Assembly (NCBI RefSeq): GCF_944324505.1
Contig: NZ_CALUWO010000002.1
Location: 186,001-250,000, forward strand
Direction of reading: 5' to 3'
Source: an uncultured Desulfovibrio sp.
GTDB taxonomy: Bacteria > Desulfobacterota > Desulfovibrionia > Desulfovibrionales > Desulfovibrionaceae
Length of the DNA: 64,000 nucleotides
Part shown: one piece after another, positions 56,783 to 64,000 of the stretch
Position numbering within the stretch: the stretch's first letter is position 1
How the letters are laid out: each line of letters starts with the position of its first letter
Notes under the pieces: model-generated
Told to the model about the DNA's origin: nothing
The model's database searches: none
Seen by the model: the letters and a program-made list of their open reading frames with translations, nothing else
Program-made: the position numbers and the translations under genes

Positions 56783-58021
56783 TTACAGCGTGGATTCCAT
56801 GCGTGCCCCGCGTTCAGGGTCAAGATCATTTTCCAGCTTGGAAACACAGATGGCGCCCGTGGCATCGCCAAGCACGTTGATGGTGGTGCGGGCCATGTCC
56901 AGCACACGGTCGATGCCGGCCACAATGCCCACGGCTTCCAGCGGAATGCCCACCTGCGTGAAGACCATGGTGACCATGAGCAGGCCGGCGCCGGGAACGC
57001 CCATGCTTCCCACAGAGGCCAGAATGCCCATGAGCAGCACGGAAAGCTGCTTGTCAAAGGGCATGGGCACGCCGTACAGCTCTGCCGCAAAAATGGCTAC
57101 CACGCCCATGTAGATGGCCGTACCGTCCATGTTGATGGTATTGCCCAGCGGAATGGAAAAGCTGGACACGGAGCGGGAAGCCCCCAGACGCTGCACGCCT
57201 TCCATATTGGAGGAAAGCGCCGCCGCACTGGAGCAGGACGAAAAGGCGATGAGCAGGGGCGCGCTCAGCACCCGGAAGAAATGGGCAGGACGCAGCCCGG
57301 CCCAGCGGACAATGGGAATATAGACCAGCAGCACATGAATGATGCAGCCCAGGTACATGATGCCCACCAGCTTGATGAGCGGCAGCAGCACGCCCAGACC
57401 ATGACGCCCCACCGCCACGGCCATGAGGGCAAAGACACCGATGGGTGCATAGTACATGACAAGGCGGGTCAGGTGCAGCATGGCCTCGGTCATGCTGTCA
57501 AAGAAGGCTATGGCCGGCTGGCCCTTCTCGCCGCAAAGGCTCAGGGAAAAACCCAGCATGACGGCAAAGAAGATGATTTGCAGCATATTGCCCTTGGACA
57601 GCGACTCCACGGGGTTCACGGGCACGATGTCCATGAGCACCTTGACCATGCTGGGCGGTGTGGACACCTTGACGGACGCCACATCCTGGGCAAGGTTCAG
57701 ACCGGCGCCGGGCTGGAACAGATTGCCCAGAAGAAGGCCGATGATGATGGCCACGGCCGTGGTCAGAAAATAATAGATCAGGGTCTTGCCGGCCATGCGC
57801 CCCAGGCGTCCCACATCCCCCACGCTGGCCGCACCGGAAATAAGCGAAACAATGACCAGCGGCACCACCACCATGCGGACCAGGTTGATGAACAGCTGAC
57901 CAAAGGGCTGAAAGTAGCTGGTCGGAATGGCGTAGAACTGGATGGCAGCACCAGCCAGTATCCCCAGCAGCATGCCCGCTCCCATCTGGGCGGGCAGGCT
58001 CATGTGTTTTTTCGTGCTCAT
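56783..58021 (-). CDS. SDF-family dicarboxylate/amino acid:cation symporter
   Basis: 412 residues with the GltPh/DctA fold. Hallmarks: a serine-rich hairpin near residue 270 (AFSSCSSAAAL), NTINMDGTAIYMGV and the late MARTTINVLGDA. It imports glutamate, aspartate or a C4-dicarboxylate with Na+ or H+. The start at 58021 has AGGAGGAG upstream. Which substrate is not decidable by eye. Confidence 0.94.
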   Translation of the reverse strand: MSTKKHMSLPAQMGAGMLLGILAGAAIQFYAIPTSYFQPFGQLFINLVRMVVVPLVIVSLISGAASVGDVGRLGRMAGKTLIYYFLTTAVAIIIGLLLGNLFQPGAGLNLAQDVASVKVSTPPSMVKVLMDIVPVNPVESLSKGNMLQIIFFAVMLGFSLSLCGEKGQPAIAFFDSMTEAMLHLTRLVMYYAPIGVFALMAVAVGRHGLGVLLPLIKLVGIMYLGCIIHVLLVYIPIVRWAGLRPAHFFRVLSAPLLIAFSSCSSAAALSSNMEGVQRLGASRSVSSFSIPLGNTINMDGTAIYMGVVAIFAAELYGVPMPFDKQLSVLLMGILASVGSMGVPGAGLLMVTMVFTQVGIPLEAVGIVAGIDRVLDMARTTINVLGDATGAICVSKLENDLDPERGARMESTL

Positions 58022-58206
58022 GGCATTCTCCTCCTGCACTACAATACATTCGAAACCACACATGCCCACGACAGGCCGTCCTGTCAATATTTCCGGGCAC
58101 TTTCCTTTTCATGAACATTTATTCACAAGACACTTCGCCCAGGGCGGAAAGCAACGGACTGAAATGCCTGCATATATTCTTTTTTCAAAAAATCCGCCCT
58201 CTCCCC

Positions 58207-58236
58207 TTGACAAAGGCTGCCCGACAAGGATAGCAA
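58207..58236 (+). promoter_or_regulatory. Promoter of the aromatic amino acid operon
   Basis: Perfect TTGACA (58207-58212), 17-18 bp spacer, ATAGCA/TAGCAA (58230-58236). Start near 58243, just ahead of the leader peptide ribosome site GGAG (58247-58250). Confidence 0.65.
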
Positions 58237-58259
58237 AAAACGCATCGGAGATTTATAGC

Positions 58260-58364
58260 ATGTCGCATTCCACCTTTGCCCTCGCTTCTTCCTACGCCAC
58301 CGGCTTTTATGGCTGGTGCTTTTTTGCGTACTTTACCGAAGCCTGCGGCCGGGGTCGTTGCTGA
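58260..58364 (+). CDS. Aromatic-rich leader peptide of the aro operon
   Basis: 34 codons with GGAG 9 nt upstream of the ATG. Nine aromatic residues: Phe 6, Tyr 12, Phe 16, Tyr 17, Trp 19, Phe 21, Phe 22, Tyr 24, Phe 25. Six of them fall between codons 17 and 25. No other function is likely for so short a peptide right before a terminator and an aromatic biosynthesis operon. Ribosome stalling at these codons would report shortage of charged tRNA-Phe and tRNA-Tyr. Confidence 0.85.
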   Translation: MSHSTFALASSYATGFYGWCFFAYFTEACGRGRC

Positions 58365-58424
58365 CAACCATTCGTCAACCGAATCCACAGGGCCGCAGGC
58401 AATCCGCCGGCGGCCCTTTTTTTT
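58341..58424 (+). promoter_or_regulatory. Attenuator: competing antiterminator and terminator hairpins
   Basis: Segment 58341-58350 (GCCTGCGGCC, inside leader codons 28-31) is the perfect complement of 58391-58400 (GGCCGCAGGC). The second segment is also the left arm of the terminator: GGGCCGC (58390-58396) with GCGGCCC (58410-58416), then eight T (58417-58424). A ribosome that finishes the peptide covers 58341-58350 and lets the terminator form; one stalled on the aromatic codons upstream leaves it free to form the antiterminator. Confidence 0.85.
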
Positions 58425-58463
58425 ATCCGCCGGAAGGCCCGGAACCGCAAAAGGAGAAAGACC

Positions 58464-59261
58464 ATGTACCTCGGCAAAAAAGTCCGCCTGGAACGCATCA
58501 TCAATCGTGAAAACGGCCGTACCATCATTGTGCCCATGGATCACGGCGTCACCATCGGCGCTGTGGACGGCCTGGTGGACATGCGTGAAACCGTCAACGA
58601 CATGGCCATCGGCGGCGCGGATGCCGTGCTCATGCACAAGGGCCTGGTGCGCTGCTCCCACCGCAGCGCCGGCAAGGACATCGGCCTCATCGTGCATCTT
58701 TCCGCCTCCACGGCCCTTTCGCCCATGGGCAATACCAAGACCCTGGTGGGCACGGTGGAAGAAGGCATCAAGCACGGCGCCGACTGCGTGTCCGTGCATG
58801 TGAACCTGGGCGATCCCAACGAGCGCCTCATGCTGGCCGATCTGGGCAAGGTGGCCGAAGCCTGCGACAACTGGCATATGCCCCTGCTGGCCATGGTCTA
58901 CGCCCGCGGCCCGCAGATCGCCAATACCTACGATCCCAAGATGGTGGCCCACTGCGCCCGCGTCGGGGTGGAACTGGGCGCCGACATCGTCAAGGTTCCC
59001 TACACCGGCGATGTGGAAAGCTTCTCCCGCGTGGTGGAAGCCTGCTGCGTGCCGGTGGTCATCGCGGGCGGGGAACTCATGGATTCCACCCGCCAGCTCC
59101 TGCAGATGGTCCACGATGCCGTTCAGGCCGGCGGTGCGGGCGTGTCCATCGGGCGCAATGTGTTCCAGCACCCCCGCCGCATCGAACTGGTCCGGGCCAT
59201 GCGCGCCATCGTGCATGACAATGCCGACGTGGATCAGGCGCTGGCCATTGTGGGAGAATAG
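58464..59261 (+). CDS. 2-amino-3,7-dideoxy-D-threo-hept-6-ulosonate synthase (AroA', class I aldolase type)
   Basis: 265 residues. [13 protein letters not shown] (near residue 25), SASTALSP and the Schiff-base Lys in [11 protein letters not shown] (near residue 178) are as in archaeal ADH synthases. It makes the seven-carbon precursor from an aspartate-derived semialdehyde and a ketose phosphate, replacing DAHP synthase. First structural gene after the attenuator; AAAGGAG precedes the ATG at 58464. Confidence 0.94.
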   Translation: MYLGKKVRLERIINRENGRTIIVPMDHGVTIGAVDGLVDMRETVNDMAIGGADAVLMHKGLVRCSHRSAGKDIGLIVHLSASTALSPMGNTKTLVGTVEEGIKHGADCVSVHVNLGDPNERLMLADLGKVAEACDNWHMPLLAMVYARGPQIANTYDPKMVAHCARVGVELGADIVKVPYTGDVESFSRVVEACCVPVVIAGGELMDSTRQLLQMVHDAVQAGGAGVSIGRNVFQHPRRIELVRAMRAIVHDNADVDQALAIVGE

Positions 59262-59262
59262 C

Positions 59263-60246
59263 ATGTCCCGGGTATATTTTCGTTGTGAACCGTTCGACAA
59301 GGCGGCCGTGACCCTGGCGCTGGAGTCGGGCGTGGACGGGGTCATTGTTCCCCGTGAGCAGATGGAGGCCGTAGCGGGCTTGTCCCGCTGCACGGTCTGG
59401 CCCGCGGAGGAAACGCCGGCAGCCGTGCTGACATCCAAGGCTGATGAAGAGGCCGTGCTGGCCCGTCTCCAGGCCGGAGAACGCGTGGTGCTGGCCCGCG
59501 GCTGGGAGGTGATCCCGGTGGAAAACCTGCTGGCCCAGAGCGATCACGTGCTGGCCGAAGCCGGCTCGCTGGAGGAAGCCCGCCTGGCGGCCGGCATTCT
59601 GGAACGCGGCGTGGACGGCATTGTGGTTCTGCCCGCTGCCCTGGCCGATCTCAAGGCCATTGTGGCCCAGTGCAAGCTGTCGCAGGGGCGGGAAATGCTG
59701 CAGGAAGCGGTCATCACCCGTGTGGAGCCTGTGGGCCTGGGGCACCGCGTCTGCGCGGACACCCTCTCGCTGCTCCGGCGCGGTCAGGGCATGCTGGTGG
59801 GCAATTCCAGCGCCTTCACCTTTCTGGTGCATGCCGAGACCGAGCATAACGAATACGTGGCGGCTCGCCCCTTCCGGGTCAATGCCGGGGCCGTGCATGC
59901 CTATACCCGCCTGCCGCACGACAAGACCTGCTACCTGGGCGAACTGACCGCCGGACAGGAAGTGCTCATTGTGGATGCCGACGGCCAGACCACCGTGGCC
60001 ACGCTGGGCCGGGTCAAGATCGAGGTGCGGCCCATGCTGCTCATCGAGGCCGAAGTGCGCGGCGCCGACGGGGTCCAGCGGGGCGCCGTCTTTCTGCAGA
60101 ATGCCGAAACCATCCGCCTTACCGGCCCGGACGGCACGCCCCTGAGCGTGGTGAGCCTCAAGCCCGGCGATACGGTGCTCTGCCGCACGGACGAGGCCGG
60201 ACGGCACTTCGGCATGCGTATCCGCGAAGAGATCAGGGAGGTCTAG
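59263..60246 (+). CDS. 3-dehydroquinate synthase II (AroB')
   Basis: 327 residues, archaeal-type NAD-dependent enzyme that deaminates and cyclises the AroA' product to 3-dehydroquinate. Recognised from VLARGWEVIPVENLLAQ, VEPVGLGHRVCADTLSLL and GMLVGNSSAFTFLVHAETEHNEYVAARPFRVNAG, written here in parts: GMLVGNSSAFTFLVHAE then RPFRVNAGAVHAY. Starts one base after the AroA' stop. Confidence 0.94.
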   Translation: MSRVYFRCEPFDKAAVTLALESGVDGVIVPREQMEAVAGLSRCTVWPAEETPAAVLTSKADEEAVLARLQAGERVVLARGWEVIPVENLLAQSDHVLAEAGSLEEARLAAGILERGVDGIVVLPAALADLKAIVAQCKLSQGREMLQEAVITRVEPVGLGHRVCADTLSLLRRGQGMLVGNSSAFTFLVHAETEHNEYVAARPFRVNAGAVHAYTRLPHDKTCYLGELTAGQEVLIVDADGQTTVATLGRVKIEVRPMLLIEAEVRGADGVQRGAVFLQNAETIRLTGPDGTPLSVVSLKPGDTVLCRTDEAGRHFGMRIREEIREV

Positions 60247-60248
60247 CC

Positions 60249-61436
60249 ATGGCGCCTTCCGATTCCTCTGTTTCCGATGCGGCACAACGCCTGAGCACCA
60301 TTCGCGCCCAGATCGAGGATGTGGACCACCGCCTGCTGGCCCTTTTCAACGAGCGGGCGGCCCTCAGCCAGGAGGTGGGGCGCCTCAAGGCCCACGATCC
60401 CGGCATCATCTTCAAGCCCCTGCGCGAACGCGAGGTGCTGGACCGTCTGGCCCGCGAAAATGCCGGCCCCCTGCCCGATGAGCACCTCTTTTCCATCTGG
60501 CGGGAAATCCTTTCCTCTTCCCGAGCCCTGCAACGACCGCAGCACGTGGCCTATCTTGGCCCCGAAGGCACCTTCTCCTACTTTGCCGGCGTGGAATACC
60601 TGGGGCATTCGGCTACCTTCCATCCCTGCAACGATCTGAAGCAGATCTTTGAGGAGGTGGTCAGCGGCCAGTGCGAACTGGGGGTGGTGCCGCTGGAAAA
60701 TTCCCTGCAAGGCACCGTGGGCGCCAGTTTCGACCTGTTCCTCAATCATGATGTCTACATCCAGGCCGAGCTGTTCTCGCGCATATCGCACTGTCTGCTC
60801 AGTCAGGGAAATTCCCTGGCGGACATCCGCACGGTGTATTCCCACCCGCAACCCCTGGCCCAGTGCAGCGGCTGGCTGCGCGCCCACCTGCCCAATGCCG
60901 GCCTGATTCCGGTGGAATCCACCGCGGCCGCGGCCCGGCGCGCCCGCCATGAGGCGGACAGCGCGGCCATCGGCAACGGCAAGCTGGCCGACCTCAACGG
61001 CCTGAACATCCTGGCCCGGCGCATCGAGGATCATTCCGGCAACTGGACCCGCTTTGTGATCATTGGTCCCAAGCCGGCCCGCAAGCAGCTTGGCGGCTGC
61101 ATGCGTACCCCCGTTCCCGGGCATACCGGCGCGGACAAGACCTCGCTGCTCTTCACCCTGCCGGACAAGTCCGGCGCCCTGTCCGCCGTTCTGGAACTGC
61201 TGGCCGTGCATCATATCAACATGCGCAAGCTGGAGTCCCGCCCCCTGCGCGGACAGTGCTGGAAATATGTCTTCTTTGCCGACGTGGAAAGCGATCTGGA
61301 AGCGCCGGAACACCGCGAACTGCTGCAACGCCTGGGCGAAGTCTGTACCAGCTTCCGTATCCTGGGCTGCTATCCCACCGGCCCCCAGCTGGATCGCCTG
61401 GAGACCGCAGACCACAAGGAAGATGATCATGCGTAA
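60249..61436 (+). CDS. pheA: Bifunctional chorismate mutase/prephenate dehydratase
   Basis: 395 residues. AroQ chorismate mutase (about 15-95), prephenate dehydratase (about 98-280, GPEGTFSYFAG at 104-114) and an ACT domain (about 298-375) with the Phe-binding LESRP motif, so feedback inhibition by phenylalanine is expected. It begins 2 bp after aroB' and overlaps aroA by 8 bp. Confidence 0.97.
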   Translation: MAPSDSSVSDAAQRLSTIRAQIEDVDHRLLALFNERAALSQEVGRLKAHDPGIIFKPLREREVLDRLARENAGPLPDEHLFSIWREILSSSRALQRPQHVAYLGPEGTFSYFAGVEYLGHSATFHPCNDLKQIFEEVVSGQCELGVVPLENSLQGTVGASFDLFLNHDVYIQAELFSRISHCLLSQGNSLADIRTVYSHPQPLAQCSGWLRAHLPNAGLIPVESTAAAARRARHEADSAAIGNGKLADLNGLNILARRIEDHSGNWTRFVIIGPKPARKQLGGCMRTPVPGHTGADKTSLLFTLPDKSGALSAVLELLAVHHINMRKLESRPLRGQCWKYVFFADVESDLEAPEHRELLQRLGEVCTSFRILGCYPTGPQLDRLETADHKEDDHA

Positions 61437-62817
61437 TGTCACGGCCCCGGCCTCCAAGTCCCTTTCGCACCGCTACTGCATCGGTGCCGCCCTGGCCGAG
61501 GGCCGCTCCGAACTGTTTCATGTGCTGGAAAGCCGCGACCTGCAACAGACCCGGGCCATCCTGACCGCCTGCGGCGCCAGCTTTGACGGCCTGCCGCACG
61601 ATGGCGCAGCCTCGGCCGCCTGGCTGGTGACGGGCATGCCCCGGCCGCAGGGCGGCCCCCAGGCGCACCCCCTTTCCTGCGACGTGCACGAATCCGGCAC
61701 TTCCTGCCGCCTGCTCACGGCGGTTCTGGCTGCCGGGCAGGGCTGTTTCCGCATCCACGGGGCGCCGCGCATGCACCAGCGCCCCATTGGCGAGCTGGTG
61801 GATGTGCTGCGCGCCCTGGGTGTGAGCATCACCTATGAACAGACGGAAGGCTGCCCGCCCCTGCTGCTGGAAACCACGGGCCTGAAGCCCGAAAAGGTCG
61901 GCGGCTGCGTGCACCTGGGCATGGATACCTCCAGCCAGTATTTTTCGGGGCTGCTGCTGGCTGCCCCCCTGGCCCCCGCGCCCATCACCGTGGAACTGGG
62001 CGGCCAGAAGGCCATGTCCTGGCCCTATGTGGGGCTGACGCTCCAGTGCCTGGAAGACTTCGGCATCACCTTTGTGGTAGAACAGCGTCCCAGCCCTGAT
62101 GCCCCCTGGCAGCGCATGTCCGGCCAGGACTGGCGCAAGCTGCGCGAAGCCGTTCCCGGCTGCCTGCGCGTCACGGTGCAGCCCGGCGCCTACCAGCCGG
62201 GACAGCACACCATCGAAGGGGACTGGTCCGGCGCCTCCTACCTGCTAGCCGCCGGCGCCGTGGGGCGGCATCCGGTGCGCGTGCAGGGCCTGCGGCAGGA
62301 CTCGCTGCAAGGCGACCGCGCCATCGTGAACATCCTGCAACGCATGGGCGCCCGGGTGGAAACGGACGATTACGGCGGCATCACGGTCTATCCCTCGGCC
62401 CTGCACGGCATCCAGCTGGATATGCACGACTGCCCGGACCTGGTGCCCACTGTGGCCGTCCTGGCCGGCTTTGCCCAGGGGTCCACGCGCATCGACAATG
62501 TGGCCCACCTGCGCCACAAGGAATCCGACCGCCTGCACGCCCCGGCCGAAGAGCTGGCCAAAACCGGCGTGGTGGTGGACGAACTGCACGACGGCCTGCT
62601 CATCCATGGCCTGGGCGGCCGCAGCTTTGGCCTGCGGGAACCCATTCTGCCGGACGAGGTGGCCCTGAGCACCCATAACGATCACCGCATGGCCATGTCC
62701 CTTTCCCTGCTGTCGCTGCGGGATTCTGCCATCAACATCCGGGAACGGCTGGACAATCCCTCGGTGGTGGACAAGTCCTTCCCCGACTTCTGGCAATGCT
62801 GGGAGCAGATACGATGA
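61429..62817 (+). CDS. aroA: 3-phosphoshikimate 1-carboxyvinyltransferase (EPSP synthase)
   Basis: 462 residues. Substrate-binding motifs: APASKSLSHRY (6-16), ESGTSCRLLTA, a HQRPIGELVDVL stretch, and STHNDHRMAMSL near residue 415. It joins PEP to shikimate 3-phosphate. The start at 61429 has AAGGA 8 nt upstream; ATG 61423 lies too close to it. Confidence 0.96.
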   Translation: MRNVTAPASKSLSHRYCIGAALAEGRSELFHVLESRDLQQTRAILTACGASFDGLPHDGAASAAWLVTGMPRPQGGPQAHPLSCDVHESGTSCRLLTAVLAAGQGCFRIHGAPRMHQRPIGELVDVLRALGVSITYEQTEGCPPLLLETTGLKPEKVGGCVHLGMDTSSQYFSGLLLAAPLAPAPITVELGGQKAMSWPYVGLTLQCLEDFGITFVVEQRPSPDAPWQRMSGQDWRKLREAVPGCLRVTVQPGAYQPGQHTIEGDWSGASYLLAAGAVGRHPVRVQGLRQDSLQGDRAIVNILQRMGARVETDDYGGITVYPSALHGIQLDMHDCPDLVPTVAVLAGFAQGSTRIDNVAHLRHKESDRLHAPAEELAKTGVVVDELHDGLLIHGLGGRSFGLREPILPDEVALSTHNDHRMAMSLSLLSLRDSAINIRERLDNPSVVDKSFPDFWQCWEQIR

Positions 62818-63680
62818 GCCGTTCCTTCGGGAAAATTCTGCTGGTGGGCAGCAGCGGGCGCATGGGCAGCATGCTCTGCATCCGCGCTGCCGCAGCGGGA
62901 CTGCACCCGGCCACGCTGGACATCGACCAGACCCTGCCGCCGGCGGAGGCTCCCGGTGTGGCCGTGCCGCACGGCGAAGCAGCCCCCTTTGACCCCCTGC
63001 GCCTGCGGGAGGCCGCACGGGATGCCGCCCTGGTGCTGCTCTGCGTGCCGGCAACCGCGCTGCGTGCCACGGCGGCCGCGCTCTGCCCGCACCTGCCGCC
63101 CACGGCTGTACTGTCTGACATCGTAAGCGTGAAGGAACAGCCCCTGCGGCACATGCGGGCCTGCTGGCAGGGCGCCATCGTGGGCACCCATCCGCTTTTC
63201 GGCCCCCAGACGGCCGATGCGGACCTGCCCGTGGCCGTGACGCCGGCGGACGGCACGCCGGAAGCAGCCATTGCCCTGGTGGAGGACTTTTTCACTGCCC
63301 TGGGCTGCCGCCCGTTCCGCACCACCGCCGAGGCCCATGACAGGGCCATGGCCCGTGTGCAGAACATGAACTTCATTACCACCCTGGCCTACTTTGCCCT
63401 GCTGGCCGGGCATGACGAGCTGCTGCCCTATATCACGCCCTCCTTCCGGCGGCGGCAGGCCGCTGCCCGAAAGATGCTGACCGAGGACGGGGCCATGTTC
63501 AGCGCCCTGTTTGAAGCCAATGCCTACAGCCACGAGGCCGTGCGCCAGTACCGGCAGATGCTCAACGTGGCGGCCGGCGGCGACATTGACCTGCTCTGCC
63601 GTCGTGCCCGCTGGTGGTGGCAGCACGAGGACGAAACAGACGCCCCACGCGACGGAGCCGCCGCACCGGCATCCGCCTGA
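62814..63680 (+). CDS. tyrA: Prephenate dehydrogenase
   Basis: 288 residues. NAD-binding GSSGRMGSM (residues 12-20), then the family motif VLSDIVSVKEQP and GTHPLFGP. Leads to tyrosine through 4-hydroxyphenylpyruvate. Its ATG overlaps the aroA stop (ATGA), so it belongs to the same operon. No ACT domain. Confidence 0.94.
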   Translation: MSRSFGKILLVGSSGRMGSMLCIRAAAAGLHPATLDIDQTLPPAEAPGVAVPHGEAAPFDPLRLREAARDAALVLLCVPATALRATAAALCPHLPPTAVLSDIVSVKEQPLRHMRACWQGAIVGTHPLFGPQTADADLPVAVTPADGTPEAAIALVEDFFTALGCRPFRTTAEAHDRAMARVQNMNFITTLAYFALLAGHDELLPYITPSFRRRQAAARKMLTEDGAMFSALFEANAYSHEAVRQYRQMLNVAAGGDIDLLCRRARWWWQHEDETDAPRDGAAAPASA

Positions 63681-64000
63681 AAAAGCCTGTCCCGCCAGGT
63701 CCGCCCGTGCCGCCGCAGCGGGCGGACAGCCTCTGCGCCCCCCCATCCCCCCGTCAGCGGCCGTACCGCAGCCGTACGGCAGGCCACGGGCAGCTTTGCC
63801 CGTGGAGCACGGCTGATGCCGCTTCCGTCCGCAGCCCTGCGGGCGGCCCTCTTCCTGGATAATGGCGTGCCCCGCGGGATGTTTCCCCCCGTGCGGTTTT
63901 CTGATGCCCCCGACGCGGGCTGACGGCCCGGCGGGGCAGCGCCGCTGCACCTCATCTGCCCCCTCTTCCCTGCCCCGGCACATGGGCACACGTGCGCCTG
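63681..64000. other. Intergenic region after tyrA, to the right edge
   Basis: 320 bp without a gene I can support. A 9-bp inverted repeat GTCCGCCCG/CGGGCGGAC (63699-63707 with 63719-63727) follows tyrA by 18 bp but has no U-tract. In related bacteria trp genes can follow; no trpE start or Trp-rich leader is visible here. Confidence 0.5.

Noticed and set aside
58365..58463. T-box or riboswitch ahead of the aro operon
   Set aside because: No T-box sequence or specifier stem seen; the leader peptide and the competing hairpins explain the region.
63681..64000. trp leader peptide after tyrA
   Set aside because: A short frame near 63879 has two Phe and no Trp, and no terminator/antiterminator pair is visible.
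1..64000. tRNA, rRNA, insertion sequence or prophage genes
   Set aside because: No tRNA-like T-arm or cloverleaf, no transposase or integrase motifs and no phage structural genes were seen on either strand; a covariance-model scan would settle tRNAs.

Overview
The window is a gap-poor, high-GC (roughly mid-60s %) bacterial chromosome segment. I read it as Desulfovibrionaceae, most likely a Desulfovibrio-type sulfate reducer. The grounds are the aromatic pathway that starts with archaeal-type AroA'/AroB' enzymes followed by pheA-aroA-tyrA, a HypF hydrogenase-maturation gene, a DUF4911 gene beside azlCD, an XRE-cupin regulator next to an acyl-CoA ligase, and a DUF503 gene between infB and nrnA. 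No rRNA, tRNA, IS element, prophage or CRISPR array was seen.

Layout. 0-18 kb: acyl-CoA ligase (cut by the left edge) with an XRE-cupin regulator, hypF, an outer-membrane barrel, purD-purE, a periplasmic FG-GAP protein, an RsmF-like rRNA methyltransferase, mutL, a lipoprotein, serS, and a MarR-cupin fusion behind a promoter with a perfect 18-bp palindrome. 18-32 kb (minus strand): the translation/RNA operon rimP-nusA-ylxR-infB-DUF503-nrnA-truB-rpsO-pnp, interrupted between nrnA and truB by three accessory genes. 32-41 kb: flavin reductase and MFS transporter, azlCD-DUF4911, a DEAD-box helicase/ribF/PHP-phosphatase run, then hisI-hisG. 41-52 kb (minus): rpsB-tsf, a TerC-CBS membrane protein, then pyrH-frr-uppS-cdsA-dxr-rseP-tsaB. 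52-58 kb: a third Tat-signal low-complexity protein, a PreP-like M16 peptidase, a DHH phosphoesterase and an SDF symporter. 58-64 kb (plus): the aromatic amino acid operon, preceded by a leader peptide and attenuator.

The best candidate for an undescribed system is at 22680-24887. Two small proteins share a nearly identical twin-arginine signal segment (23 of 29 residues) but have unrelated low-complexity mature parts. One carries nine Ser/Thr residues at an exact three-residue period; the other carries eight Ser-Arg-Pro-Gly units. They are followed after 15 bp by a protein that fuses an HPr-kinase-like P-loop domain to a C-terminal PqqD-like (RiPP recognition element) domain. I infer that the fusion protein recognises the shared leader and phosphorylates the repeated hydroxyl residues before Tat export. 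The gene order and motifs are seen; the chemistry is inference.

The second strong signal is regulatory. A 34-residue leader peptide with nine aromatic residues (58260-58364) precedes mutually exclusive antiterminator and terminator hairpins ahead of the aro operon. Others are a premature terminator in the rimP-nusA-infB leader, an apparently leaderless autoregulated marR fused in frame to a cupin that has its own internal ribosome-binding site, and a hairpin whose U-tract faces the strand opposite to the genes around it.
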